Positions 25,569 to 34,401 of a stretch of DNA of 64,000 nt are shown here, in pieces. Positions within the stretch are counted from its first letter, which is position 1. Each line of letters opens with the position of its first letter. Location of the stretch: assembly GCF_963677065.1 (NCBI RefSeq), contig NZ_OY781872.1:615419-679418 (forward strand), given 5' to 3'. This DNA is from an uncultured Methanoregula sp. GTDB taxonomy: Archaea > Halobacteriota > Methanomicrobia > Methanomicrobiales > Methanospirillaceae. The notes under the pieces are model-generated. The model made no database searches. It worked only from the letters and a program-made list of their open reading frames with translations, and had not been told where the DNA came from. The position numbers were made by a program, and so were the translations under genes.

Positions 25569-26360
25569 TTACCCGGCCATTGCCTGGATTGCAGCGCTTT
25601 TCATCTGGATCTCCAGATTGGCCCGGTACGTGCCAACGGTATTCCGGAACTCCTGGTTGAGGGTTTTTATACCGGTATTTGCTTTGGTCATCGCCTCTCC
25701 CTGCCGGGTCCGCAGGGCAGCCTCCAGGTCAGATCGTTTTGCATCGATCTGATCGGCGATCTGCCGGGCCTGGGTTACATCGATCCCCTTGTCACTCAGG
25801 CTTCGGATCGTGAAGTTGCGTTCCTCCGATTCCCGGTTGAAAATGGTGACCCGGGCACTCTCCCGGGAGAGCCAGAGCGGGTCGGTCATGCCGTTGAACG
25901 AGAGATCGAATGCCCTGATGGATGCATCCGCAGTCTGTTTCATTCCCTCGGGGGTTCCGTTGAAGATCACTACCTGGACCCTGGCCTCGTCTGCAAAGAG
26001 CCGTGTCTGCGTGCACATGTCATCCCGGAGAGCATTGATCTGGTCGGCGGTCTGCATTACGGGAATAGACGCTGCGGCCTCCAGATAATCGTCGCGGATC
26101 TGCTGAAGTTTCTCGACACCACCGGAACTTCCGCTGATATTATTGATATACGCAATTACCCCGTCCATGCGGGCTTCCTGGGAGGTTCCGACATAGGCAA
26201 TATGGGTCTTGAGGGCCGCGATATTTTCCGGGCTGTCCCGGGCAAGCGGGTCTTTGCTTGTCGGGATCTCTCTGTTTTCCACGATTGCACTTGCCGTCAT
26301 GACAAGGAAAAGACTCCCGATGACAAGCAGACATCCCAGAGACAGAATCCGCTTCTTCAT
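25569..26360 (-). CDS. Exported helical protein, unknown function
   Basis: A 263-residue protein from ATG 26360, which has SD GGGAGAGAT and starts MKKRILSLGCLLVIGSLFLV, a signal peptide or anchor ending near SAIVENRE. The mature part is mainly alpha-helical, with long charged stretches (ARQIADQIDAKRSDLEAALR, AMTKANTGIKTLNQEFRNTV) that may form coiled coils. No catalytic motif is seen and I do not recognise the family. It is divergent from the DNA methyltransferase at 26552, with a CCCCTGTCAGGGG inverted repeat in the gap. Confidence 0.7.
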   Translation of the reverse strand: MKKRILSLGCLLVIGSLFLVMTASAIVENREIPTSKDPLARDSPENIAALKTHIAYVGTSQEARMDGVIAYINNISGSSGGVEKLQQIRDDYLEAAASIPVMQTADQINALRDDMCTQTRLFADEARVQVVIFNGTPEGMKQTADASIRAFDLSFNGMTDPLWLSRESARVTIFNRESEERNFTIRSLSDKGIDVTQARQIADQIDAKRSDLEAALRTRQGEAMTKANTGIKTLNQEFRNTVGTYRANLEIQMKSAAIQAMAG

Positions 26361-26551
26361 GTATCCATCTCTCCCATCAGGTGCAGTCAATCGGTTCACT
26401 CAAAGGTAATGGACATCCGGGTAAATAATATTCCTACGATAGCAGAGGTTATTCATGTAACCTGCAGGTTAGATCAATAAGATATGTCTGGCCCCTGTCA
26501 GGGGAAATACTATACTGCTGGCAGAACGAAGTTATAGGAGAGGATATACGC

Positions 26552-27322
26552 GTGAAGAAGGGTGTTTTTTCCAAGAGTGACCATTACACGATCCTCAACG
26601 AGGACATCTTCTCAACGCGGAACATAGATGACGGGAGTATTGATCTCATCGTCACATCGCCACCCTATAATGTAGATATCCAGTACAACTCCCACGACGA
26701 CCGGATCAGCTACGAAGATTACCTGGATTTTTCCCGCAGGTGGATGGAGCGCTGTTACGGGTGGCTCAGAAACGATGGCCGGTTCTGCCTCAACATCCCG
26801 CTTGACAAGAACAAGGGAGGCCAGCAGAGCGTGGGGGCAGACCTCACCACCCTGGCAAAGAGCCTGGGCTTCTCCTATCATTCGACCATTGTCTGGAACG
26901 AGGGGAACATCTCCCGCCGGACCGCGTGGGGTTCGTGGCTGAGCGCGTCCGCCCCGTACGTGATCGCACCGGTGGAACTGATCATCGTCCTGTACAAGGA
27001 TTCCTGGAAGAAGACGAGCGGGACCCGGAAATCGGACATCACGCGGGATGAATTCATGGCCTGGACCAATGGCCTGTGGACATTTAACGGGGAGCGCAAG
27101 ACCAAGATAGGGCACCCGGCACCGTTCCCCGTGGAACTCCCGCTCCGGTGCATGAAGCTCTTCTCATTTGTGGAGGATACCGTCCTCGATCCCTTCATGG
27201 GCAGCGGCTCCACGCTGGTAGCTGCATCGCAATGCGGCCGCAAAGGGATCGGCGTGGAGATCGATCCCCATTACTGCGAGATCGCGCTCGGGCGGATCGG
27301 GCGGGAAGGAAAACAGGAATAA
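26552..27322 (+). CDS. Orphan DNA methyltransferase (probable N4-cytosine)
   Basis: A 256-residue DNA methyltransferase. The catalytic motif IV TSPPYN comes first (about residue 35) and the SAM-binding motif LDPFMGSGSTLVAASQCGRK near the C-terminus, the beta-class order. SPPY rather than DPPY points to N4-cytosine methylation. The target-recognition region holds AWGSWLSASAPYV. It starts at GTG 26552 behind SD GGAGAGGA. No restriction endonuclease or specificity gene is adjacent, so it is an orphan enzyme that could protect DNA or regulate genes. A relative with the same AWGSW element lies at 55396-56307. Confidence 0.85.
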   Translation: MKKGVFSKSDHYTILNEDIFSTRNIDDGSIDLIVTSPPYNVDIQYNSHDDRISYEDYLDFSRRWMERCYGWLRNDGRFCLNIPLDKNKGGQQSVGADLTTLAKSLGFSYHSTIVWNEGNISRRTAWGSWLSASAPYVIAPVELIIVLYKDSWKKTSGTRKSDITRDEFMAWTNGLWTFNGERKTKIGHPAPFPVELPLRCMKLFSFVEDTVLDPFMGSGSTLVAASQCGRKGIGVEIDPHYCEIALGRIGREGKQE

Positions 27323-27465
27323 TCCACAGTTTTCCCATTTTTGGGCATCCCGCATGATAGTACCCGGGTGGTGCAGCAGCCGCATTCGCCCCGGAGGGAG
27401 CGGCTCTGGATACGGGATGGACATCTTGATATCTTCCAGCGCAGTACGATTCAGTACAGATTACC

Positions 27466-28377
27466 ATGGGAGAGCATGTTGATATCTTCATTGCCGATGC
27501 GGCAGACCGCTACGGCGGCGTTGAGAGCGTTCTTGGTGGATTTGACTTATCCGTTCTTGCCGGTTCGGCTGTTACGATAAAAGCAACGTATCCGAGCGCC
27601 GATCCCTTCCCGGCCTCGACCCATCTCGAGACGCTGGATGCGCTCTATACCGCGATAGCTGACGAGAAACCCGGAAAGATAACCCTTGCCGAGCGCAGTA
27701 GCGGCGGGGAGACCCGGGACGTACTTGCCGATCTGGGGGTCATTGCCCTGGCAAAAGACCGGGGATTTTCCATAGCCCTGCTCGACGAGATGGAGCGCTT
27801 TGGGTGGCTTGAGATCCAGGCTCCGGGCCTTCACTGGACCCGGGGATTCTATCTGGCAGCACCCGTCATGCGGGCCGATCATCTCATCCAGACCTGCTGC
27901 CTCAAGACCGACCGGTTCGGCAGCCACTTCTCGCTCTCGCTGAAGAACGCGGCAGGCTGCATTGCCCGCAGGGTCCAGAACCTCAATTACGATTTCGCAA
28001 ACGAACTGCAGAACTCGCCGCACCAGCGCTCCATGATAGCCGAGATCAACAAGTTTTTCCGGACCGATCTTGTTGTCCTGGATGCCACTGAAGGATTTGC
28101 AAGCGGCGGCCCGGAGAGGGGAAAACTCATCAGCCCCGGTGTCATCCTTGCATCGCCGGACCGGGTTGCCATCGATACTGCAGGAGTCGCCCTCCTCAGG
28201 GCATTTGGCACGATTCCGGATGTTGCAAACGGGCGGATATTCGACCAGGAACAGATAGCCCGGGCTGCAGAGCTCGGCATCGGCATCTCATCGGCAGACC
28301 AGATCCGGCTTGTGCCGCTCGATCCCAGGGCAGAAGAAGTTGCTGCAAAAATGCAGGTGCAGCTCGACGCGGACTGA
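27466..28377 (+). CDS. DUF362 domain protein
   Basis: A 303-residue protein of the DUF362 family, which groups uncharacterised and ferredoxin-linked proteins in archaea and anaerobes. The core KITLAERSSGGETRDVLADL, FSLSLKNAAGCIARRVQNL and VVLDATEGFASGGPERGKL is typical. The C-terminal PDRVAIDTAGVALLRAFG also fits. No ferredoxin CxxCxxC domain is attached, unlike many relatives. The function is not known. It lies on the same strand as the nuclease-like gene downstream, separated by 90 bases. Confidence 0.82.
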   Translation: MGEHVDIFIADAADRYGGVESVLGGFDLSVLAGSAVTIKATYPSADPFPASTHLETLDALYTAIADEKPGKITLAERSSGGETRDVLADLGVIALAKDRGFSIALLDEMERFGWLEIQAPGLHWTRGFYLAAPVMRADHLIQTCCLKTDRFGSHFSLSLKNAAGCIARRVQNLNYDFANELQNSPHQRSMIAEINKFFRTDLVVLDATEGFASGGPERGKLISPGVILASPDRVAIDTAGVALLRAFGTIPDVANGRIFDQEQIARAAELGIGISSADQIRLVPLDPRAEEVAAKMQVQLDAD

Positions 28378-28466
28378 TCGGTTGGGAGTGCAGCCCCGCA
28401 CTGCAACCCGCCTGCACTACGAGAAGACCAGGAGCCGTTGCCGGTCATCCCGACAGACCCCGTTCA

Positions 28467-29237
28467 ATGTCCATGACATCCCCCCTGACCGCATACATAG
28501 ATATGGAATTTGCCGGCATCTACGGCACCCGCCAGCTGATGCAGATCCCCATCGAGATCGGCGTGGTTCTTTTCGACCCGGAATCGGATGCCCTTTCGTT
28601 TGCCGGCAAACCCTTTTCCCATGATATCGATGTTGAACTCTGGAAGAACATCACCGACGAGGTAGGGAAACGGGTTGATGGCAAACGACGGGTTTTCAAT
28701 CTCGCAGAGCCCGGGCTGACCCGGGAATACAACCGCAAATTCAGCCTCACTTCAGAGCAGAAACAGGCTGCACGGACCGCGATAAACGCGGTCCACCGGG
28801 ATCTCCGGCTGTTCATGCAGGCTCTCAACCGGAGGGAGATAGGCACGCTCGTCTTCTTTGCACGACAGAGGGAACTGGAGACGTTCCGGCATGCCCGGGT
28901 GAATACAGAAGGGTTTCTGATCCGCGATCTCCAGGCGGAGATCAAAAGCCGGTTCTCCTTGAAAGAGCACGTGTCCCTGGACCGGATGTCGCTTGTGATC
29001 GGATTTGGGATCAACAAGACCTCGATCTCCTCCAAAAACATCTCGTATCAGATCCCGGAACGGTTCCGGTACGTGATCAAGCCCCACAAGGCTATCGGCG
29101 ATGCTGCACGGATGTTCCTGCTCGATAAGGAGTTCTCCACATCCGGCAATGCATTCCGGCAGGATGTCGAGGACCACATGGCCGAGTACGAACGCAGGAG
29201 GCTGGCGGCCCAGGAAGAGAAACAGACGCCGGAATGA
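28467..29237 (+). CDS. DEDD-type 3'-5' exonuclease-like protein
   Basis: A 256-residue protein that begins with AYIDMEFAGIYGTRQLMQIP, in which Asp and Glu of YIDMEFAG match the first exonuclease motif. Later acidic positions and the C-terminal KPHKAIGDAARMF (His followed by Asp five residues on) fit motif III of DEDDh exonucleases. The middle, rich in Arg and Lys, contains a helical insert. It probably degrades single-stranded DNA or RNA, but motif II is not certain. I do not know a characterised homolog. Confidence 0.65.
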   Translation: MSMTSPLTAYIDMEFAGIYGTRQLMQIPIEIGVVLFDPESDALSFAGKPFSHDIDVELWKNITDEVGKRVDGKRRVFNLAEPGLTREYNRKFSLTSEQKQAARTAINAVHRDLRLFMQALNRREIGTLVFFARQRELETFRHARVNTEGFLIRDLQAEIKSRFSLKEHVSLDRMSLVIGFGINKTSISSKNISYQIPERFRYVIKPHKAIGDAARMFLLDKEFSTSGNAFRQDVEDHMAEYERRRLAAQEEKQTPE

Positions 29238-29288
29238 GCCGGTTCTGACCAGAAACTTTGTCTAGGACTGCATCCTTTTTGTACGATC

Positions 29289-29513
29289 ATGCACTATACC
29301 ATCATCACGGAATCCCACGAGAAAGGCGGATTTACTGCCCGCTGCGTGGAGATCCCGAAAGCTCGCGGTCATGGCGGCACTCAGGGTGAGGCGATTGCCA
29401 GGATCAAGGAAGAGATCGAGCAGGTGCGACAGGAGCAGAATGCGGAACTGCACTCTATTATTGCATCCGTCCATTCTGAGATTATCAAGATCGAAGTCGC
29501 CGACTCGGCGTAA
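29289..29513 (+). CDS. HicB-like small protein
   Basis: A 74-residue protein with the partial RNase H-like fold of HicB/UPF0150 antitoxins: MHYTIITESHEKGGFTARCV then PKARGHGGTQGEAIARIKEE. A C-terminal helix-turn-helix of full HicB is absent. No HicA toxin (a short double-stranded-RNA-binding-like protein) was found within 300 bases, so this is an orphan that may have been freed from a toxin-antitoxin pair or have another role. The start ATG at 29289 lies 52 bases after the nuclease-like gene. Confidence 0.75.
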   Translation: MHYTIITESHEKGGFTARCVEIPKARGHGGTQGEAIARIKEEIEQVRQEQNAELHSIIASVHSEIIKIEVADSA

Positions 29514-29742
29514 GATTCCCGGCGGGTGCCGGGACATAAAAATTCCCTTTTTTCTGATACCAGGAAACCGGATCTGCCGGATTCCTGCTGGCTATCGGGC
29601 ATTCCTGCACAGGATTTATCACATACATGCCGGGTATCACGGTTCCCGATCCCCGCCGGGTTCATCGCAATCGTGGGGGTTCGCGCAGCCGGAATACAGG
29701 GTCCGGTGAATTCCGGATCATTGCATAAGCCCGGGCACCGGT

Positions 29743-29827
29743 GGCAGGCCCCCCCACCCCCTGCCAAAAAAATGAGCGGGGGGGTCACCACCCCACCCAT
29801 TCCAGAGCGGGTGGGGGGTAACCCCCC
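29743..29827. repeat. GC-rich spacer repeat, copy 1
   Basis: About 85 bases starting GGCAGGCCCCCCCACCCC and ending with a C-run. A nearly identical copy lies at 29963-30049. The central part is CACCCCACCCATTCCAGAGC followed by GGGTGGGGG, which forms a hairpin (CCCACCC against GGGTGGG with a 10-base loop). Long homopolymeric G and C tracts flank it. It looks like a dispersed intergenic element or hairpin terminator repeat. Confidence 0.7.
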
Positions 29828-29962
29828 ATAAGAATCGCGGGAAATGCCCCGCTCTTATCATTTCTGGGAAGCGTAAAAGCGCGTGAATCCCGACGGCAGG
29901 TCCACACGAAATGGTGTGAGAACAATTGCAAAACCGGGCCGGCTACTCATTTTTGCGGAGGG

Positions 29963-30049
29963 GGCAGACCCCCCTGCCCCCCTGCCAAAAAAAAATGAGC
30001 GGGGGGTCACCACCCCACCCATTCCAGAGCGGGTGGGGGTACCCCCCCT
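29963..30049. repeat. GC-rich spacer repeat, copy 2
   Basis: The second copy of the 85-base element, with GGCAGACCCCCCTGCCCCCC at its start and the same CATTCCAGAGCGGGTGGGGG core. It differs from copy 1 mainly in homopolymer length. The whole 29514-30267 interval contains no credible gene, and frames through it code for Gly/Pro/Ala-poor-complexity peptides. Confidence 0.7.
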
Positions 30050-30267
30050 GTCAGACACAGGTCCGATTAGGCTGACTGGGACATATCCTCCGACGGAAAG
30101 GGGCCGGATTTTCCGCGCAGCCGGGTGGGGGATGAGGGGGGTCGGTGAGGCTGAAGGCACGGGGGGCAGGGGGGGTGATGCCTCACCTATGCCGCGTTGA
30201 CGCAGGATTCTGTTCTCAAATTACGCACCCGATCGCTTCATCGGGAATGATGGAGGTAATAAAAATA

Positions 30268-30708
30268 TTACAAGATCTCTTCCAGGATCTCTGCAGCGCT
30301 CCGCACGAGGAGCGGGCACGTGGCCTTGAACGCACCTTTCTCCTTGGCAAGGCTGAGTTCGCGGGGATTCGAGAGATTATAGCCCAGCAGGTCCGTGCAC
30401 CGGAGGGAACGGTTCCTGCGCAGAAACTCCTGAATAAATTCCCCGGTGAGATCGTAGGTCTTCTCTTTTGCAGCCAGGTCCTCCTGCCGGGTCCGCCCGT
30501 ATTTCATACCGATAACCATAAGCGCACCGGTAACCGCCCCGCAGATGTGATCGGTATGACCCATCCCGCCCCCCAGGGCGCAGGAGAGTTTCAGGGCAGT
30601 CTCACGGTCGATCCCGTAATCATCGGCAAATGCCAGACACACCGCCTGGGCACAGGAAAATCCGCCCCGGAAGATCGCTTCTGCATCATCGCCCCGCGTA
30701 AGAGTCAT
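30268..30708 (-). CDS. C_GCAxxG_C_C family redox-like protein
   Basis: A 146-residue protein from ATG 30708. It carries the family pattern: FSCAQAVCLAFADDYG, LGGGMGHTDHICGAVTGALM, then conserved cysteines in LRCTDLLGYNL and FKATCPLLVR. Proteins of this C_GCAxxG_C_C family occur in anaerobes near redox and metal genes and are thought to bind a metal or take part in redox chemistry. A start at 30894 would overlap the divergent aminotransferase gene and is rejected. Confidence 0.85.
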   Translation of the reverse strand: MTLTRGDDAEAIFRGGFSCAQAVCLAFADDYGIDRETALKLSCALGGGMGHTDHICGAVTGALMVIGMKYGRTRQEDLAAKEKTYDLTGEFIQEFLRRNRSLRCTDLLGYNLSNPRELSLAKEKGAFKATCPLLVRSAAEILEEIL

Positions 30709-30851
30709 AGGGTACAGCTTGCGCCGGTCGAAAAAAAGGATTACGGATCCCGATCTTTCCTGCCGGTTTGCGGATAACGGGGATTGGGGCAAGAGGTTTT
30801 TCCTCCACGGTGACCAACTAGTACCAGCAAAAGAGCACGGAGTCTGGATTG

Positions 30852-32033
30852 ATGTCATACCGGTTTGCCAGCAGGATTGGAAAGGTGAAACCATCGTTCC
30901 TCGAGGAACTCTTCCGGGTTTCGAACGATCCCGCGATCATCTCGTTCGCCGGGGGACTCCCATCCTCGGCTCTGATCGATACGGAAGGTATCGCAAAAGC
31001 AACCCGCGAGGTAATGGAAGAAGAAGCGCATACGGCGCTCCAGTATACCACCACGGACGGGTACCTTCCCCTGCGGGAATATATTGCCAAACGGTACCGG
31101 ACCCGGCTTGGCATCCCGGCCGAAGCTGATGAGATCCAGATCGTGAACGGCTCGCAGCAATGCCTCGATCTCTTCGCCAAGATCTTCCTGGACCCGGGCG
31201 ATCACGTGGGCATGGAGCGGCCCGGCTATCTCGGCGCAATCGAAGCTTTCTCACTCTACGAGCCGGTCATCGATGCGGTTCCGCTGGATGATTGTGGCCC
31301 CGATCTTGGAGAATTCGAACGCGTGATCGCTTCAGCGCAGCCCAAATTTTTCTACGGCATTCCCAATTCCCAGAACCCGTCGGGCAGGACGTATTCCCAG
31401 GAGACGCGCCGGGCCATCGCCGGGATCCTGGACGGGCATGAAACGGTCTTTTACGAAGACGATGCCTTTGGCGAGCTCTTCTTTGACAACAAGCCCCGGC
31501 TGCCGGTCAAGCGCTACCTGCCGGACAAGGCCGTGATCTCCGGCTCCTTCTCCAAGACCGTTGCGCCGGGGATGCGGATAGGCTGGATGTTTGCCCCAGA
31601 AGAGATCCTCTCGAAGTTCAATATCGTAAAACAGGCATCGGATCTCCATTCCAACTTCCTCTGCCAGAAGATCCTCCACCGCTATCTCACGACTACCGAT
31701 CCCGACCGTCAAATCCGGAAGATTGTCGGGGTGTACGGCAAGAAGTGCCGGCAGATGTGCGATCTCTTCGATGATCTCATGCCGGAACTGGCCCACACAA
31801 CGCCGGAGGGAGGAATGTTCCTCACCGCCACCCTGCCACCGGGCATGTCTGCGCGAACGGTATTCGAGGAGGGCGTCAGGAACCGGGTTGCCGTTCTCCC
31901 GGGCATGCCATTCTACGTGGATGGCGGCGGCACCGATACGATCCGGCTGAACTTCTCTTCGGCATCGGAAGAGCAGATAACTGAGGGGATGCACCGGCTC
32001 GCGAACGTTGTCCGCGGGCTGCCGCGTGGATAG
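30852..32033 (+). CDS. PLP-dependent aminotransferase, class I (2-aminoadipate type)
   Basis: A 393-residue fold-type I aminotransferase. ISFAGGLPSSALIDTEGIAK, YLPLREYIAKRY, the NSQNPSGRTYSQE motif and the PLP lysine in SGSFSKTVAPGMRIGW are clear. It resembles the LysN/MocR-C-terminal branch acting on 2-aminoadipate or branched and aromatic amino acids. The substrate is not fixed by the context. ATG 30852 directly follows a TTG that could serve instead. It is divergent from the C_GCAxxG_C_C gene. Confidence 0.88.
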   Translation: MSYRFASRIGKVKPSFLEELFRVSNDPAIISFAGGLPSSALIDTEGIAKATREVMEEEAHTALQYTTTDGYLPLREYIAKRYRTRLGIPAEADEIQIVNGSQQCLDLFAKIFLDPGDHVGMERPGYLGAIEAFSLYEPVIDAVPLDDCGPDLGEFERVIASAQPKFFYGIPNSQNPSGRTYSQETRRAIAGILDGHETVFYEDDAFGELFFDNKPRLPVKRYLPDKAVISGSFSKTVAPGMRIGWMFAPEEILSKFNIVKQASDLHSNFLCQKILHRYLTTTDPDRQIRKIVGVYGKKCRQMCDLFDDLMPELAHTTPEGGMFLTATLPPGMSARTVFEEGVRNRVAVLPGMPFYVDGGGTDTIRLNFSSASEEQITEGMHRLANVVRGLPRG

Positions 32034-32040
32034 ACCGGTG

Positions 32041-32052
32041 CGATTTATATAC
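32041..32052 (+). promoter_or_regulatory. TATA box of PEGA protein gene
   Basis: GATTTATATACG lies about 50 bases before the TTG start. It directly overlaps the end of the aminotransferase gene region, so the surface-protein gene has its own promoter. Confidence 0.5.
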
Positions 32053-32091
32053 GTTCGTCTGCCAGATCTTCCTGTAAAGGAAGCGATATTC

Positions 32092-33660
32092 TTGACGAAT
32101 AAGTACCTGATTCTGCTCCTCGCTCTTGCGATGATTGCAGCGGTCGTTCCCCTGGTCTCGGCCGATGATGGTCCCACGGATGGCCCGGTCGTCGTACCTA
32201 CAACGACCAGGGACACTCCCGAACCAACAGCGGTGCCCACCCTGGTCACGGCACCGCCAACCACCGAACCAACGGCAACAGTCCCCACCTATGTGACCAT
32301 GCCGACCACGGAACCAACGGTAACGGTACCTACCATGGTCACCCAGCCGACCACCACGGTTGCAACAACGGTCCCGACCGAAACCTGGACCATCGAGCCG
32401 ACATCGGCGGGTGGCGGAAAGGGCTGGATCACAACCTACTGTAACGTCGATGGCGCAACGGTCTCATTCAACGGCGTCCCCCAGGGAACAACGGCCGGGG
32501 GAAGTCTCACCGTTGCGGTAAGCCCGTCAGGAACACCGGTAACAACCATCACGGTCAGTAAATACGGATATTCTACATGGGAAGGTCCGCTCTCCCACAT
32601 GCCGGAGGACCAGGAGACCGTCTCGGTCTATGCAACTATCAACCCCCTCTCAACTCCCACGACAACCCCGCCGGTCCAGTACGGGACCATCTATGCCCAG
32701 TCAACCCCGAGCGGCGCCCAGATCTACATGAACGGGAACTTCTACGGGTACGCCCCGATCACGATACCGAACCTTGCACCAGGCACGTATTCGATGAAAG
32801 CCAGCCTCAGCGGGTACACTCCCGACACGAGGACCGTGACGGTTTACTCGGGACAGACCACCTACTACTCGCCCGTGCTCCAGCAGTCCCCCCAGCCGTC
32901 CCGCAGCACCGGGACGGTGTACGTGACCTCCAGCCCGGATCATGCACTGGTCTATGTTGACGGCAATTACCAGGGAAAAGCCCCCCTGACCGTCACGCTC
33001 TACCCAGGCAGCCACTCGTTCCGGCTCACCCTCTCGGGATACAATGACTATACGACTACTGTGTACGTCAACGGGGGCACCGCCCAGAACCTCAATGCCG
33101 TGATGACCTCGGCCACCTACGGCTCGGTTGCCATCACATCCCTGCCCGGCGCATCCGTGTACATGGACAGCAACCTGATGGGAAAGATCCCCTCTTCGGG
33201 AACCCTGACCCTCAACAACATCGTGAGCGGGAACCATCTCTTCAAGCTGACTGCCTCCGGTTACAACGACTGGATGAACACGATCTACGTGCGGGGCAAT
33301 ACCATGACCCCCTTTACGGCAACCCTGATACCCCTCGGCACACCGGTGCCGGCAACGGGATCCCTCAATATAGCTTCAATGCCTACGGGATCCGAAGTGT
33401 ATCTCGATAACATCTTCAAAGGCTACACCCCCGCCCTGCTGGACGGGATCACGCCCGGCGAGCACCAGGTCCTGCTCAAATATACCGGGTTCTTGGACTC
33501 TACGACAACGGTAACGGTGGTTGCAGGCCAGACAACCCCGCTTTCCGTCAGCCTGCAGCCGGCCCCCAGCCCGACCCAGTCGGCCCCGTCAATTGCAGTC
33601 CTGATCGGGGGAATTGCAGGTTTGGTTGCGCTTGGCGGTGTATTAAGGAGGCGATCCTGA
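32092..33660 (+). CDS. Secreted PEGA-repeat surface protein
   Basis: A 522-residue surface protein. A signal peptide (YLILLLALAMIAAVVPLVSA) is followed by a Thr/Pro-rich linker with repeated TTEPT and TVPT units. Then come about five PEGA domains, each with patterns like VYVDGNYQGKAPLTV and LSGYNDYTTTVYV. A C-terminal membrane helix (IAVLIGGIAGLVALGGVL) and RRRS anchor it. TTG 32092 is chosen: it has SD-like GGAAGCGAT upstream, and a TATA box GATTTATATACG at 32041-32052 predicts a start near 32070. PEGA domains probably bind cell-surface polymers. It is followed at once by a sensor-like membrane protein. Confidence 0.85.
   Translation: MTNKYLILLLALAMIAAVVPLVSADDGPTDGPVVVPTTTRDTPEPTAVPTLVTAPPTTEPTATVPTYVTMPTTEPTVTVPTMVTQPTTTVATTVPTETWTIEPTSAGGGKGWITTYCNVDGATVSFNGVPQGTTAGGSLTVAVSPSGTPVTTITVSKYGYSTWEGPLSHMPEDQETVSVYATINPLSTPTTTPPVQYGTIYAQSTPSGAQIYMNGNFYGYAPITIPNLAPGTYSMKASLSGYTPDTRTVTVYSGQTTYYSPVLQQSPQPSRSTGTVYVTSSPDHALVYVDGNYQGKAPLTVTLYPGSHSFRLTLSGYNDYTTTVYVNGGTAQNLNAVMTSATYGSVAITSLPGASVYMDSNLMGKIPSSGTLTLNNIVSGNHLFKLTASGYNDWMNTIYVRGNTMTPFTATLIPLGTPVPATGSLNIASMPTGSEVYLDNIFKGYTPALLDGITPGEHQVLLKYTGFLDSTTTVTVVAGQTTPLSVSLQPAPSPTQSAPSIAVLIGGIAGLVALGGVLRRRS
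32218..32400 (+). repeat. Thr/Pro-rich tandem repeat within the PEGA protein
   Basis: The coding segment repeats units encoding PTxVTxPTTEPTxTVP three to four times. It makes an extended, probably glycosylated stalk between signal peptide and PEGA domains. Confidence 0.6.
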
Positions 33661-33661
33661 A

Positions 33662-34336
33662 ATGACTGGTGCATGCAGATTATCCAAAACACAGATCCTG
33701 AGCGCTATCCTCGTGGTCATCATCATCGGGACGCTCACGGCGTACGCGTATACGAATGCGAACGATGCTCTCAAAGACTCCGTCAAGATGGGAATGAAAT
33801 CCACGGCAGGAGTCATGGCAACCCAGATCAATGCAAGCGATCTTGCCAAATTCAAACCGGGCGATGACGCTACGCCGGCATACCTTGCCACAACCCGCCA
33901 GCTGAGGAACATGCGCAGTATGGACGATCATATTCTGAATGCGTATATCCTCAGGGTGAACAAGGATAAGACGATAACCTTCCTTGTCGATGACCTTGCG
34001 GAATACGATCCGCAGGGTTCGGCAAAGATAGGCGAAGTATCGACCGCCCCTGACAAGCTCGCGATCTTGTCGGCACTCTCCGGGCCGTCAACGTCTCCCG
34101 AGCCCTACACAACCAAATACGGCTCGTTCATCTCCGCGTACGCGCCCATCGATGATGCGAGCGTCGGGTCGGACGGAAACACCTATGCCATCCTTGCAAT
34201 CGACATGACCGCCAGGGATTACAATGCGTACACATCGAAAGGCACGCTCATCCTTCTGACCGGTCTTATCTCGATGGTGATTGCTGTCGGCGCCATCTTC
34301 TGGTTCGGCCGCAGGGAAGAGAAGAAGAGCGAATAA
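33662..34336 (+). CDS. Membrane protein with extracellular sensor-like domain
   Basis: A 224-residue protein. Hydrophobic helix 1 (ILSAILVVIIIGTLTAYAYT) and helix 2 (LILLTGLISMVIAVGAIFWF) bracket an extracellular domain of about 150 residues. That domain resembles Cache-type sensors of chemoreceptors and histidine kinases (DDHILNAYILRVNKDKTITF, YAPIDDASVGSDGNTYAILA). No kinase, HAMP or methyl-accepting domain follows: the protein ends in RREEKKSE. It may act through a partner or be a truncated receptor. It starts one base after the stop of the PEGA gene. Confidence 0.7.
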   Translation: MTGACRLSKTQILSAILVVIIIGTLTAYAYTNANDALKDSVKMGMKSTAGVMATQINASDLAKFKPGDDATPAYLATTRQLRNMRSMDDHILNAYILRVNKDKTITFLVDDLAEYDPQGSAKIGEVSTAPDKLAILSALSGPSTSPEPYTTKYGSFISAYAPIDDASVGSDGNTYAILAIDMTARDYNAYTSKGTLILLTGLISMVIAVGAIFWFGRREEKKSE

Positions 34337-34401
34337 CCCGGACGGTCTGCGGGGATCTATCCCGCAACTTCTATTTTCTTATCCCTCCAACCAGCTTAAC
34401 C

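Noticed and set aside
29743..30049. CRISPR array
   Set aside because: Only two copies of an 85-base element at a 220-base interval; no short regular repeats or spacers and no cas genes.
30145..30777. 210-codon plus-strand frame over the C_GCAxxG gene
   Set aside because: It runs antisense to the conserved cysteine-rich protein and through the GC-rich repeat; no family match.
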